Below, one piece after another: positions 53,799 through 63,497 of a stretch of DNA of 64,000 bases. Both the position numbers and the translations under genes were made by a program. This DNA comes from Sediminicola sp. YIK13 (GTDB lineage: Bacteria > Bacteroidota > Bacteroidia > Flavobacteriales > Flavobacteriaceae), in contig NZ_CP010535.1 in the NCBI RefSeq assembly GCF_001430825.1, positions 2,832,501-2,896,500 on the forward strand, read 5' to 3'. Within the stretch, counting starts at the first letter, position 1. Each line of letters begins with the position of its first letter. Below the pieces are notes generated by a model that was given only the letters and a program-made list of their open reading frames with translations, searched no databases and was not told the origin of the DNA.

Positions 53799-54032
53799 AT
53801 GTCAGACATTGCATCAAGAGTAAAGGCTATCATCGTTGATAAATTGGGTGTTGATGAAAACGAAGTGGTTGCGGAAGCAAGCTTTACTAACGACCTAGGA
53901 GCAGATTCATTGGACACTGTTGAATTGATTATGGAATTCGAAAAAGAATTCGATATCCAGATTCCAGACGATCAAGCCGAAAATATAGCAACAGTTGGTC
54001 AAGCAATTAGTTATATAGAAGAGGCAAAGTAA
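53799..54032 (+). CDS. acpP: Acyl carrier protein
   Basis: A 77-residue acidic helical protein with the phosphopantetheine serine in [19 protein letters not shown] (Ser 38). It carries growing acyl chains in fatty acid synthesis. It is followed by a terminator and then fabF. Confidence 0.97.
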   Translation: MSDIASRVKAIIVDKLGVDENEVVAEASFTNDLGADSLDTVELIMEFEKEFDIQIPDDQAENIATVGQAISYIEEAK

Positions 54033-54060
54033 TTTTATGATATCTTGAATGAGATTTTTA

Positions 54061-54101
54061 AAATATCCATGTGGTAATAGTGTCGCATGGATATTTTTTT
54101 T
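54061..54101 (+). terminator. Terminator or attenuator between acpP and fabF
   Basis: AATATCCATG pairs with CATGGATATT around a 14-nt loop, followed by a T-run. It would let acpP be made in excess over fabF. Confidence 0.7.
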
Positions 54102-54143
54102 TAATTTACACTTGTCTTAGATACTAAAATAAAAATTGGTTCA

Positions 54144-55394
54144 ATGCAATTAAAACGAGTTGTGGTTACTGGATTGGGAGCGTTAACCCCCATAGGCAAT
54201 AATATTCAGGAATATTGGGAAGGCTTAAAAAGCGGGAAGAGCGGTAGTGCACCAATTACATATTACGATACTGAAAAATTCAAGACAAAATTTGCTTGTG
54301 AACTAAAGAATTTCAATGCGGAAGACTACTTCGATAGAAAAGAGGCCCGTAAACTTGATAGGTTTGCGCAGTATGCCTTGGTTTCTTCTGACGAAGCAAT
54401 AGTAGATTCCGGATTAGATCTTGATAAGATAGACAAATTTCGTGTAGGCGTAATTTGGGGAGCAGGAATAGGAGGCTTGGAAACATTTCAGAACGAAGTG
54501 ATGAATTTTGCCGCTGGAGATGGTACCCCAAGGTTCAATCCGTTCTTTATCCCAAAGATGATCGCCGATATTGCTCCTGGAAATATATCCATAAAGCATG
54601 GTTTTATGGGACCCAACTATACAACGGTCTCAGCTTGTGCCTCCTCGGCCAATGCCATGATCGATGCCCTGAACTATATCCGTTTGGGCCATTGTGATGT
54701 TATTGTCACCGGTGGTAGTGAAGCAGCTGTAACCATTGCAGGAATGGGAGGGTTTAATGCTATGCATGCCCTGTCTACCTTAAATGAAAGCCCTGAAACC
54801 GCCTCTAGGCCATTTGATGCCACGAGGGATGGTTTTGTGCTGGGTGAAGGCGCTGGAGCCTTGATTCTTGAAGAGTACGAACATGCCAAGGCAAGGGGAG
54901 CAAATATATATGCAGAAATTGTAGGTGGTGGGATGTCCAGTGACGCATACCATATGACTGCACCACACCCAGATGGTATTGGGGTAGTTCGCGTTATGGA
55001 AAACTGTTTACGTGATGCCGGCCTAAAGCCGGAAGATGTTGATGCAATCAATACCCATGGTACATCCACTCCCTTGGGGGATGTGGCAGAGTTGAAAGCT
55101 ATTACCAAGGTATTTGGCGCACATGCAAAAAATATAAATATTAATTCTACCAAGTCTATGACCGGCCACCTCTTGGGAGCCGCCGGGGCCATAGAGGCCA
55201 TTGCCTCCATATTGGCAATGAAACACAGTTTGGTGCCACCAACCATCAACCACACTACGGTAGATGAGAATATTGACCCTAACCTGAACCTTACGTTAAA
55301 CAAGGCCCAGAAGAGAGAGGTAAATGTGGCAATGAGCAATACGTTTGGCTTTGGCGGACATAACGCCTGCGTTGTTTTTAAAAAAATAAGTTAA
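54144..55394 (+). CDS. fabF: 3-oxoacyl-ACP synthase II
   Basis: A 416-residue condensing enzyme. The catalytic triad is Cys in VSACASSANAMIDAL (about residue 165), His in NTHGTSTPLGD (about 306) and His in STKSMTGHLLGAAGA (about 343). It elongates acyl-ACP with malonyl-ACP. It is followed 7 bp later by rnc, a conserved pairing in this phylum. Confidence 0.96.
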   Translation: MQLKRVVVTGLGALTPIGNNIQEYWEGLKSGKSGSAPITYYDTEKFKTKFACELKNFNAEDYFDRKEARKLDRFAQYALVSSDEAIVDSGLDLDKIDKFRVGVIWGAGIGGLETFQNEVMNFAAGDGTPRFNPFFIPKMIADIAPGNISIKHGFMGPNYTTVSACASSANAMIDALNYIRLGHCDVIVTGGSEAAVTIAGMGGFNAMHALSTLNESPETASRPFDATRDGFVLGEGAGALILEEYEHAKARGANIYAEIVGGGMSSDAYHMTAPHPDGIGVVRVMENCLRDAGLKPEDVDAINTHGTSTPLGDVAELKAITKVFGAHAKNININSTKSMTGHLLGAAGAIEAIASILAMKHSLVPPTINHTTVDENIDPNLNLTLNKAQKREVNVAMSNTFGFGGHNACVVFKKIS

Positions 55395-55401
55395 ATAGCG
55401 A

Positions 55402-56142
55402 ATGAATTTTCCTTCCAATATATTCAATTCCCATCCTAAAGAGGATGGGGATTTTTTTGGGGGAATGACTAGAATACTTGGATTTAAGCCCAAGAAATTA
55501 GACATCTACAAAAAGGCATTTCTTCACCGCTCCGCTAACGTAAAAGACGCCAAGGGGAACCCTATGAACTATGAGCGACTAGAATTCTTGGGGGATGCCA
55601 TGCTCGGCACCATAATATCACGTTACCTCTACAATGAAGTTCCGGAAGGAGACGAGGGATACCTTACCAAAATGCGCTCAAAGATTGTAAGTAGGGAACA
55701 TTTGAACGAGTTGGGAAAGGACCTAAACCTTATTGATTTTGTGGAAAGCAGAATTCCAAGATCCCACTTTGGGGACAATATCCATGGGAATGTTTTTGAG
55801 GCTTTGGTAGGGGCTATTTATTTGGATAGAGGGTATAAATACTGTGAAAAATTTATCAATTCCAGGGTGATTATCCCATATGTGGATATAGAACAACTGG
55901 AGGGTAAGGTTATCAGCTATAAGAGCTTGGTCATAGAATGGTGCCAAAAACAGAAAAAGACCTTTAATTACAACGTATATGAGGATACAGGCAAGGATGT
56001 CCTAAAACATTTTGCTGTTAAGCTCACCATCGGGAACAATGTTGTTGCCAAAGCTAGAGCAACCTCTAAAAAAAAGGCAGAGGAAAGGGCTTCCAAGAGG
56101 GCGTATTTTGCATTACAGAACAAAATTGATAAAACCGAATAA
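55402..56142 (+). CDS. rnc: Ribonuclease III
   Basis: A 246-residue protein. The RNase III signature NYERLEFLGDAMLGTIISRY (about residues 53-72) contains the metal-binding acids, with the second set in GNVFEALVGAIYLDRG (about 133-148). A double-stranded RNA-binding domain fills residues 175-240 (ARATSKKKAEERASKRAY). It processes rRNA and mRNA duplexes, so it is also relevant to the many hairpins in this window. Confidence 0.95.
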   Translation: MNFPSNIFNSHPKEDGDFFGGMTRILGFKPKKLDIYKKAFLHRSANVKDAKGNPMNYERLEFLGDAMLGTIISRYLYNEVPEGDEGYLTKMRSKIVSREHLNELGKDLNLIDFVESRIPRSHFGDNIHGNVFEALVGAIYLDRGYKYCEKFINSRVIIPYVDIEQLEGKVISYKSLVIEWCQKQKKTFNYNVYEDTGKDVLKHFAVKLTIGNNVVAKARATSKKKAEERASKRAYFALQNKIDKTE

Positions 56143-56248
56143 ATCTACCCCAACTCAATCGTTTTCGTTGATTTAAAGGCTCTTAAACCTTTTGGAGGGT
56201 TATGTTTCTTGCGTTATAAATCCTATATTTACGTTTTGCATACAAGTT

Positions 56249-56713
56249 ATGGCGGCCATACATAAAATTTCCGAAGACTTTTTTGAGGATTCGTATACAT
56301 TGATCGCATTGCACAGTAGTTTGGAAGATCACGCATTGGTTTACGCCCTAAATATGTGTCTTAAATCAAAACTAAAAAGGTCTAAAGACGATTTGGATAT
56401 TTCCAAAGACATTTCTTTCCCTATATTCGAATGGAAAGACATTGCACATGATGCCATTTGGACACTCATAACAAATTACAGTATTAAGGAAGAAAATTTA
56501 GGTCAAGAAGACCTATTTGGGAATGAGCCCTCCTACAGGACCCATTACCTGGTGCCCGAATACAGGGATGTGGATTACTTTTTAAAGGTAGATATGGATG
56601 AGGTAGGTGATTGCGAAACAATTGTAAGGGAGATCTTGAAGATTCCTAAGGTAATCACTGCTTATACCGTGGATAACAAAAAACTAAAATCAAAAAATAA
56701 TTTAATATTTTAA
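56249..56713 (+). CDS. IPExxxVDY family protein
   Basis: A 154-residue protein from ATG 56249; the longer frame from 56192 adds an unlikely leader. The family's name motif appears as LVPEYRDVDYFLKVD near residue 108. It is a Bacteroidota-specific family of unknown function, almost always beside pyk, which starts 5 bp later here, so the two are surely cotranscribed. Confidence 0.88.
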   Translation: MAAIHKISEDFFEDSYTLIALHSSLEDHALVYALNMCLKSKLKRSKDDLDISKDISFPIFEWKDIAHDAIWTLITNYSIKEENLGQEDLFGNEPSYRTHYLVPEYRDVDYFLKVDMDEVGDCETIVREILKIPKVITAYTVDNKKLKSKNNLIF

Positions 56714-56717
56714 AACA

Positions 56718-58154
56718 ATGCCAAGCAACAAGAAGACAAAGATAGTCGCAACCCTAGGGCCTGCCACTAGCAAGAAAGAGGTGCTGAGAAAAATGATCGA
56801 GGCTGGGGTAGACGTCTTTAGGATTAATTTCTCCCATGCAGATTATAAGGATGTTTCGGAACGTATTAAAATGATCCGTGAACTAAATGATGAGATGGGA
56901 ACCAATACTTCTATTTTAGGTGATTTACAAGGCCCAAAACTTAGGGTTGGTGTAATGGCAGGAGAAGTAGTGGTAGCGCCAGGAGATGAGATTACCTTTG
57001 TAACAGGAAAACCTTTTGAAGGGAATGCGGAAAGGGTATACATGAACTACAGCACTTTTCCCCAAGATGTTAATCCGGGAGAAAATATATTATTGGACGA
57101 CGGAAAGTTGATGTTTGAAGTGATGACGACCAATAGAAAGGATGAGGTTCGCGCCAAAGTGATTCAAGGTGGTCCATTGAAATCAAAGAAAGGGGTAAAC
57201 CTTCCAAACACGAATATTTCCCTACCTGCCTTGACAGAAAAGGATATTAAGGATGCCATTTTTGCCGTTAAGGAAAAGGTAGATTGGATTGCTCTTTCAT
57301 TTGTTCGCTTTAGCCAAGATTTAATTGATCTTCAAAATTTGATCGCGGAACATTCCGATGTAAAAATACCCATCATTGCTAAAATTGAAAAGCCAGAGGC
57401 TGTTGAAAATATAGATAAGATCGTTGCCTATTGTGATGGGTTAATGGTTGCCAGGGGAGATTTGGGTGTGGAAGTTCCTGCACATGAAGTTCCTTTAATT
57501 CAAAAGCAATTGGTTTTAAAGGCTAAAAAAGCAAGGATCCCCGTGATTATTGCTACGCAGATGATGGAGACGATGATAACCAGTCTCACGCCTACTAGAG
57601 CCGAAGTAAACGATGTTGCCAATTCAGTTATGGATGGTGCCGATGCAGTAATGCTATCAGGGGAAACTTCTGTTGGTAATTATCCTGTACAGGTAATTGA
57701 AAAAATGACCAGTATCCTGAAAAGTGTTGAAGGATCCAATCTAATTAAGGTACCTCAAGATCCGCCACAGATCCGTACCAAGAGATATATTACCAAGTCC
57801 ATTTGTTATCATGCCTCCTTAATGGCCAATGAGATCAAGGCCAAGGCAATTTCAACCTTGACGAATAGTGGATATACTGCCTTTCAAATATCAGCTTGGA
57901 GACCTAGCGCACATATTTTGGTTTTTACTTCCAACAAAAGAATTTTAACCCAGTTAAACCTTTTATGGGGTGTTAAGGCATTTTATTATGACAAATACGT
58001 TTCAACAGATGAAACTATTGAAGATGTCAACAGACTTGCTGTTGAAAAGGGCTTTTTGGAACCTGGAGACATGCTAATTAGTTTGGCTGCCATGCCGATT
58101 AAGGATAAAGGGATGGTAAATACCTTAAGGGTATCGGAGATAGAAGCGCTCTAA
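56718..58154 (+). CDS. pyk: Pyruvate kinase
   Basis: A 478-residue protein. TKIVATLGPATSKKEVLRKM opens the barrel, FRINFSHADY carries the substrate Arg and Asn, IIAKIEKPEAVENIDKI the catalytic Lys, and VARGDLGVEVPAHEVP and ATQMMETMITSLTPTRAEV follow. It makes pyruvate and ATP from phosphoenolpyruvate and ADP at the end of glycolysis. It ends in a clear terminator. Confidence 0.96.
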   Translation: MPSNKKTKIVATLGPATSKKEVLRKMIEAGVDVFRINFSHADYKDVSERIKMIRELNDEMGTNTSILGDLQGPKLRVGVMAGEVVVAPGDEITFVTGKPFEGNAERVYMNYSTFPQDVNPGENILLDDGKLMFEVMTTNRKDEVRAKVIQGGPLKSKKGVNLPNTNISLPALTEKDIKDAIFAVKEKVDWIALSFVRFSQDLIDLQNLIAEHSDVKIPIIAKIEKPEAVENIDKIVAYCDGLMVARGDLGVEVPAHEVPLIQKQLVLKAKKARIPVIIATQMMETMITSLTPTRAEVNDVANSVMDGADAVMLSGETSVGNYPVQVIEKMTSILKSVEGSNLIKVPQDPPQIRTKRYITKSICYHASLMANEIKAKAISTLTNSGYTAFQISAWRPSAHILVFTSNKRILTQLNLLWGVKAFYYDKYVSTDETIEDVNRLAVEKGFLEPGDMLISLAAMPIKDKGMVNTLRVSEIEAL

Positions 58155-58174
58155 GCTGTATTATCTTATATAAG

Positions 58175-58206
58175 AAAGCCCCAACTATTATTAGTTGGGG
58201 CTTTTA
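58175..58206. terminator. Bidirectional terminator after pyk
   Basis: AAGCCCCAACTA/TAGTTGGGGCTT around TTAT, followed by TTTATTTT. It lies between convergent pyk and the PAS gene. Confidence 0.85.
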
Positions 58207-58223
58207 TTTTTTTTAAAATTGTA

Positions 58224-58766
58224 TTAGGCAACCTCCCGCTCATAGGCGATGAAGTTGACCATCTTTCCATTTTGGTCAAAAAGTGGCTGGGCTTTTATGT
58301 CACACCAATATTCACTTCCATTTTTTCTGTAATTTAAAACACGGGCTTCAAAAGGTAATTGGTTTTTTACGGCCTCAGAAATAGCTGCTATTGTATTTTT
58401 ATCAGTATCCTTACCTTGGAACATTTTAGGTCTTTTTCCAACAATTTCGTTCAAGGTATAACCGTTCATGTCAAATATATTTTTGGTGGCATGTACAATT
58501 TTAAGCGTAGCATCCGTAACTACAATAATTTGTTCCTTTTCTTGTAATTCCTTCTTAAACTCAGGCTGTAAAGCCCAGCTGTTGTTTTTTGCAATAGCAT
58601 CTAAGGTGTCAATGTCATTTTGGTATTTACAGTAATTGCCAAAGTTTGTCAGAGAAAAATCCCAGGAAAGCAGGGGGATGGGATTAAGTTCAAGAGACCT
58701 ATGGAATTTAGAGATTGCATTTTCGTAGTGTTTCATTGTAATATCATTAATCTTATAGCAATTCAA
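58224..58766 (-). CDS. PAS domain protein
   Basis: A 180-residue protein with one PAS domain at about residues 70-175: IIVVTDATLKIVHATKNIFD, TLNEIVGKRPKMFQGKDTD, FEARVLNYRKNGSEYWCDIK, FDQNGKMVNFIAYERE. The arrangement resembles LOV domains, but the flavin-binding Cys of GxNCRFLQ is replaced (GKRPKMFQ), so blue-light photochemistry of the usual kind is unlikely. No output domain is present. It may be a small sensor or a partner for another protein. Confidence 0.85.
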   Translation of the reverse strand: MNCYKINDITMKHYENAISKFHRSLELNPIPLLSWDFSLTNFGNYCKYQNDIDTLDAIAKNNSWALQPEFKKELQEKEQIIVVTDATLKIVHATKNIFDMNGYTLNEIVGKRPKMFQGKDTDKNTIAAISEAVKNQLPFEARVLNYRKNGSEYWCDIKAQPLFDQNGKMVNFIAYEREVA

Positions 58767-59036
58767 CCTCCTTTAATTAAAATTTCTTTGGTGGGGGGCC
58801 ATAGAATTAAAAGATTGGGTTTGAGAATTTTAGATCGAAATTAGAAAAAGTTTTACTTGTTGGAAAATTTTAGGGCCTGATTAACAAATTTGTTTAATAA
58901 ATGAACATTTTAAATCCGTTTGCAACCTTAAATATTCAACAGAATAGTGCTGTAAGTACGGTAATATTGAAGGTTTCAGGGGTTATTTAAGTGTGCTCGG
59001 TTGAATATAGAAGATAGATTTGTTTTGAGTTTGGGC

Positions 59037-60134
59037 TTAAAAGTCAAACTGAAGTTGTATGGAAATCACCTCATTCTCTAGTCTTGCTTTTTTTTCAGTG
59101 TTCAGATTTGACAGCGAAATACCCAGTAGCCTAACGGAATTTTCTAATTTTTCTTGATACAGCAGTTCTTTTGTGGTTTCCAATATAAGCGAATGGTCAG
59201 CAACAAAAAATGGCAGGGTTTTGCTTCTGGTTTGTAAAGAGAAATCACTGAACTTAATTTTTAAAGTAATTGTCTTCCCTGCGATATTGGATTTTTTCAA
59301 TCTTTTTTCGAGCTCTTTGGCAATGTTGTCCAAACGTTCCAGCATAAAGATTTCACTACTCAAATTTTCATTAAATGTCCGCTCTGCTCCGACCGATTTT
59401 GGGATTCTGTTGGGCTTTACAGGGCTGAGATGTACACCCCGAACAACGTTGTAATAGAAGGTCCCACTTTTCCCAAAATGTTCTTCCAGAAAGTCCAGGG
59501 ATTTGGTTTTGAGGTCCAACCCCGTAAAGATACCCAAACTGTACATTTTATCTGCTGTTACCTTACCTACCCCATAAAATTTTCTTATTTCCAGGCCTTC
59601 CAGAAAGGAGATTACTTCTTCGGGATTTACGGTTTTTTGACCGTTTGGCTTGTTGATATCACTTGCAATTTTGGCGATAAATTTATTGATGGAAATACCG
59701 GCAGAAGCATACAGCTTTAATTCATCATAGATTCGTTGTCTGATTTCCTGTGCAATCAGTGTGGCTGAGGGGTTTCCTTTTTTATTGACCGTTACGTCCA
59801 GATATGCCTCGTCCAGGGACAGTGGTTCCACAAGATCTGTGTAGTCCAAAAAGATGGTTCTTATTTTTTGGGAGATTTCTTTATATCTCGCGAATCGGGG
59901 TTTCACAAAGATAAGATCGGGGCATTGCTTCTTGGCAAGATAGCCGCTCATGGCACTGCGGACGCCATATTTTCTGGCCTCATAACTCGCAGCGGCCACT
60001 ACCCCCCTTGTTTCCCCGCCACCAACGGCTACGGGTTTGCCCTTTAGCTCCGGATTGTCCAACTGCTCCACGGAAGCGTAGAAGGCATCCATATCTACAT
60101 GGATTATTTTTCGCAATGGGAAATCATAGGACAT
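59037..60134 (-). CDS. dinB: DNA polymerase IV (Y family)
   Basis: A 365-residue protein. Catalytic motifs IIHVDMDAFYASVEQL (residues 11-26) and PLSLDEAYLDVTVNKKG (about 101-117), YASAGISINKFIAKIASDIN, then the little-finger domain to the end. It is an error-prone polymerase for lesion bypass. The C-terminal LENEVISIQLQFDF lacks the usual clamp-binding spacing but QLQFDF could serve. It is divergent from the Rossmann gene. Confidence 0.93.
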   Translation of the reverse strand: MSYDFPLRKIIHVDMDAFYASVEQLDNPELKGKPVAVGGGETRGVVAAASYEARKYGVRSAMSGYLAKKQCPDLIFVKPRFARYKEISQKIRTIFLDYTDLVEPLSLDEAYLDVTVNKKGNPSATLIAQEIRQRIYDELKLYASAGISINKFIAKIASDINKPNGQKTVNPEEVISFLEGLEIRKFYGVGKVTADKMYSLGIFTGLDLKTKSLDFLEEHFGKSGTFYYNVVRGVHLSPVKPNRIPKSVGAERTFNENLSSEIFMLERLDNIAKELEKRLKKSNIAGKTITLKIKFSDFSLQTRSKTLPFFVADHSLILETTKELLYQEKLENSVRLLGISLSNLNTEKKARLENEVISIQLQFDF

Positions 60135-60162
60135 AGTACAAAATTAAGCTATATTTATCTGG

Positions 60163-60831
60163 ATGAAAACAAAAGATAAAACGGCAATTATTCTGGGAGC
60201 TACCGGCTTAACGGGGGGGTATTTACTTAATTTGCTCTTATCAAATGATCACTATAAAAAGGTAATTCTTTTTTCGAGATCCACAGTGGGCCACACACAT
60301 CCGAAGTTGGAAGAATATTTGATCGATCTTTTGGAATTGGAGACACACGCCGATAAATTCAGGGCAGATGAGGTGTTCTGCTGTATAGGGACCACCAAAT
60401 CAAAGACCCCAAACAAAGAAATCTATAAAAAGATAGATTGCGGCGTCCCGGTGAGCGCCGCAAAACTTTGTAAAAAAAATGGCATCTCCACTATTGTCCT
60501 GGTATCAGCCTTAGGCGCAAATGTCAATAGTTCTATATTTTATAACCGTGTAAAAGGTGAAATGGAGCGGGATGTATTGAACTATAATATTCCCAAAACA
60601 CACCTAATGCAACCTTCTCTCATTGGCGGAAAAAGAGAGGAAAAAAGGGTAGGAGAATGGATTTTTAAACAATTGTTCGGACTGTTCAATTTACTACTGG
60701 TAGGTCCGTTGGAGAAGTATCGATCTATTGAGCCCGAGACTATAGCAAAGGCCATGGTCTGGTTGGCCAACCATGAATATGATAAAACAAGAATTGAATC
60801 TGACGAGATACAAATAATTGGAAATAAATAG
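60163..60831 (+). CDS. NAD(P)-binding Rossmann protein (HTATIP2/TIP30-like)
   Basis: A 222-residue protein with the atypical SDR motif ILGATGLTGGYLL (residues 10-22), DEVFCCIGTTKSKTPNKE near 70, and FYNRVKGEMERDVLNYN with YxxxK-like Tyr/Lys near 126. It resembles the HTATIP2-like branch of extended SDRs. The substrate is unknown. It is followed 17 bp later by the CYTH gene. Confidence 0.83.
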   Translation: MKTKDKTAIILGATGLTGGYLLNLLLSNDHYKKVILFSRSTVGHTHPKLEEYLIDLLELETHADKFRADEVFCCIGTTKSKTPNKEIYKKIDCGVPVSAAKLCKKNGISTIVLVSALGANVNSSIFYNRVKGEMERDVLNYNIPKTHLMQPSLIGGKREEKRVGEWIFKQLFGLFNLLLVGPLEKYRSIEPETIAKAMVWLANHEYDKTRIESDEIQIIGNK

Positions 60832-60848
60832 CTGCTTAGAGAGAATTA

Positions 60849-61322
60849 ATGATAGAAATAGAGCGTAAATTTTTAGTGGTCTCCAATGATTATAAGAAGG
60901 AGGCGCATAAAAAAAATAGAATAGTCCAAGGCTTTTTAAATACCGATCCTTTTAGAACTGTTAGAATAAGGGTGAAGGAGGACCAGGGATATCTGACCGT
61001 TAAGGGAATGGGGAGCGAAAATGGTACGACACGTTTTGAATGGGAGAGGGAAATACCGGTCAAAGAGGCAGAGGCCTTGCTTAAACTGGCAGAGCCAGGG
61101 GCCATAGATAAAATGAGGTATGAAGTACAAGTAGGCGAACACTTATTCGAAATTGACGAGTTTTTTGGAGAAAATGAAGGGCTTGTGGTGGCGGAGATTG
61201 AATTGACAGATGAGGATGAAAGCTATGAAAAGCCTTCTTGGTTAGGGGAAGAAGTCACAGGGCAGCCCCAATATTACAATGCACAATTAAGTAAAAATCC
61301 GTATAAAAAATGGCAGCACTAA
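60849..61322 (+). CDS. CYTH domain protein (triphosphate tunnel metalloenzyme)
   Basis: A 157-residue protein. The defining ExExK motif is IEIERKFLV at residues 2-10, followed by RIRVKEDQGYLTVKG, TRFEWEREIP and FEIDEFFGENEGLVVAEIEL. Family members hydrolyse inorganic triphosphate or nucleoside triphosphates in an eight-strand tunnel. Its end overlaps the next gene by 13 bp. Confidence 0.92.
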   Translation: MIEIERKFLVVSNDYKKEAHKKNRIVQGFLNTDPFRTVRIRVKEDQGYLTVKGMGSENGTTRFEWEREIPVKEAEALLKLAEPGAIDKMRYEVQVGEHLFEIDEFFGENEGLVVAEIELTDEDESYEKPSWLGEEVTGQPQYYNAQLSKNPYKKWQH

Positions 61323-61810
61323 AACTATGGGGGACCTTGGTCTTAATGGCGTTTGTAGTTTCCTGCAAAGATCTGAAGGAACCTTTGGCTCCAAAGGACA
61401 ATGGGTTGGATGTTGATAAGCCTTCCATTTCCCAAATTAAAAAGCAATTGGATGCTAAAGGATTTCAAACCTTTGATTATATAGATGAGAAAACCAAGGA
61501 TACGGTATTGATGCAGCAGTACTTTATTGCTTTTTTAAAGACAGGACCCAACAGGGGACAAAGTGAAAAGGAGGCAGACAGTTTGCAAAAATTACATTTG
61601 GAACACTTAGGAAGAATGTATGAATTGGGATATGCAGATATCTCAGGACCATTTGGGGACGAGGGAGAAATACGTGGTATTACGATCTATAACGTACCAA
61701 CGCTTCAAATAGCGGACAGTCTTGCCCACTTGGACCCAATGGTTGCTGCGGGCAGATTGGCAATAGAATTACACCCCTGGTGGGCAGCAAAAGGATTCTC
61801 CCTGAGATAA
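61310..61810 (+). CDS. YciI-like lipoprotein
   Basis: A 166-residue protein with a lipobox (LMAFVVSC, Cys 19). Residues 65-160 follow the YciI fold: YFIAFLKTGPNRGQSEKEAD, KLHLEHLGRMYELGYADISG, ITIYNVPTLQIADSLAHLDP, AGRLAIELHPWWAAKG. YciI proteins are small dimeric, ferredoxin-like; few have a known reaction. It overlaps the CYTH gene by 13 bp. Confidence 0.82.
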   Translation: MAALKLWGTLVLMAFVVSCKDLKEPLAPKDNGLDVDKPSISQIKKQLDAKGFQTFDYIDEKTKDTVLMQQYFIAFLKTGPNRGQSEKEADSLQKLHLEHLGRMYELGYADISGPFGDEGEIRGITIYNVPTLQIADSLAHLDPMVAAGRLAIELHPWWAAKGFSLR

Positions 61811-62206
61811 TTATTTTGCCAAGACCCCTTCTTTATCGATAATTGGAATGTTGATGAGGTTTTGTTCGTTCACGGTATTTCTATCAAAGTTGTATCGCCG
61901 TTCATATAATTTATCATCGGCAAAAAATGTGACAAAAAATTCATTGTCCAACGCCAATACATCTTCTTGGACCATTTCTATTTTTTCATAGGATTTGGCA
62001 CCCACTAAGCCAATACCATGTCTCATGGTAGAGGTTTTCTTATCCTTATCATGTCCTTTGGATACGATAAGAACCATGTCTATTGGGGTGTTTCTATTAT
62101 TAATGATGTAGGCGTTCCAGTCCTTGGAGAGGAATTCCTCGTTCCATTCGTGTACAATTGCCACAAAAACTTCTTTGGCAATGGGGATTTCGATATCTTT
62201 TTTCAT
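61811..62206 (-). CDS. Conserved hypothetical protein downstream of pheS
   Basis: A 131-residue soluble protein with no signal peptide. IPIAKEVFVAIVHEWNEEFL and LDNEFFVTFFADDKLYERRY NFD are its recognisable stretches. Relatives sit near pheS in other flavobacteria; no function is known to me. It lies 62 bp after pheS on the same strand and its stop abuts that of the YciI gene. Confidence 0.72.
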   Translation of the reverse strand: MKKDIEIPIAKEVFVAIVHEWNEEFLSKDWNAYIINNRNTPIDMVLIVSKGHDKDKKTSTMRHGIGLVGAKSYEKIEMVQEDVLALDNEFFVTFFADDKLYERRYNFDRNTVNEQNLINIPIIDKEGVLAK

Positions 62207-62268
62207 CGATTGGTGTAGCGAATTAATATAAAGGAGGATTGAAAAACATACTTACGTATTTACGAGCA

Positions 62269-63288
62269 TTAAAAGGAGCTTTTAAATTGCTCCAGGAAGC
62301 GAATGTCGTTCTCACTAAGCAAACGAATGTCTGAAATTTGGTGCAATAAAAGTGCAATCCTGTCGATACCCATTCCAAAAGCGAATCCTGAATACTCGTT
62401 AGGGTCAATTCCACAGTTTTTCAACACATTGGGATCTACCATACCGCAACCCATAATTTCTAGCCAACCTGTTCCTTTGGTCATTTTATAATCGGTCTCT
62501 GTTTCCAATCCCCAATAGACATCTACCTCTGCACTAGGTTCGGTAAAAGGGAAATAAGAGGGTCTCAGGCGTATTTTAGACTTCCCAAAAAGTTCTGTGG
62601 TAAAGAATTGAAGGGTTTGTTTTAAGTCCGCAAAGGAGACGTCTTTGTCTATATAAAGTCCTTCAACCTGGTGAAAAAAACAATGGGAACGGGCAGAAAT
62701 GGCTTCGTTCCTATAGACTCTACCAGGTGAAATGGTCCTAATGGGCGGTTTGTTGTTCTCCATGTATCTAACCTGTACCGAAGAGGTATGGGTGCGTAAT
62801 AGGATATCAGGATTGGTCTGTACGAAGAACGTATCCTGCATATCCCTCGCCGGGTGGTATTCAGGGAGGTTCAGGGCGGTAAAGTTGTGCCAGTCATCTT
62901 CAATTTCAGGTCCTTCGGAAACGTTGAATCCAATTCTCGAAAAGATATCGATTATTTGATTTTTAACAATGGATATGGGATGTCTGGCCCCAAGCTCAAT
63001 AGGCTCACCTGGTCTTGTAAGGTCACCGTAAATACCCGTTTCCATAACGCTATTTTCGAGGAGTTCTTTTAGGGAATTGACCTTGTCGGTGGCGGCATTT
63101 TTAAGTTGGTTCACAACCTGTCCAAATTCTTTTTTCTGGTCGTTGGGCACATTTTTGAACTCTGCAAAGAAATGGTTCAAGATACCCTTTTTCCCTAAAT
63201 ATTGGATACGGAAAGCTTCAATTGCTTCTAGGTTGTCGGAAGAAAATTTTTCTACTTCCGAAATATGTTGCTTCAGTTGATCTATCAT
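62269..63288 (-). CDS. pheS: Phenylalanine-tRNA ligase alpha subunit
   Basis: A 339-residue protein. An N-terminal coiled coil (LKQHISEVEKFSSDN to about residue 90) precedes the class II core: HPISIVKNQIIDIFSRIGF, LPEYHPARDMQDTFFV, HTSSVQVRYM, GRVYRNEAISARSHCFFHQV (motif 2) and GFAFGMGIDRIALLLHQISD (motif 3). It charges tRNA-Phe as an alpha2beta2 enzyme; the beta gene is not in the window. Confidence 0.96.
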   Translation of the reverse strand: MIDQLKQHISEVEKFSSDNLEAIEAFRIQYLGKKGILNHFFAEFKNVPNDQKKEFGQVVNQLKNAATDKVNSLKELLENSVMETGIYGDLTRPGEPIELGARHPISIVKNQIIDIFSRIGFNVSEGPEIEDDWHNFTALNLPEYHPARDMQDTFFVQTNPDILLRTHTSSVQVRYMENNKPPIRTISPGRVYRNEAISARSHCFFHQVEGLYIDKDVSFADLKQTLQFFTTELFGKSKIRLRPSYFPFTEPSAEVDVYWGLETETDYKMTKGTGWLEIMGCGMVDPNVLKNCGIDPNEYSGFAFGMGIDRIALLLHQISDIRLLSENDIRFLEQFKSSF

Positions 63289-63497
63289 GGTTTTTCTAAT
63301 GGCTTATGGAGATTAATGGTCTCGCATTACCGATTGCAATGTGTTCGTCCTATTTCTTAATAAACGGTCAAACGGAACACAGAGCAACTAGTGATTGTAA
63401 TTTTAGTTCTAAAATAATCCCGATGCAAGCCGTTTGCTTGGGCAGGCAAATTTAAAACTTTTATTACAGTACATATAGCATAATCGAGCAAGTTTGT

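Noticed and set aside
58224..58766. LOV photoreceptor
   Set aside because: The flavin-adduct cysteine of GxNCRFLQ is missing (GKRPKMFQ).
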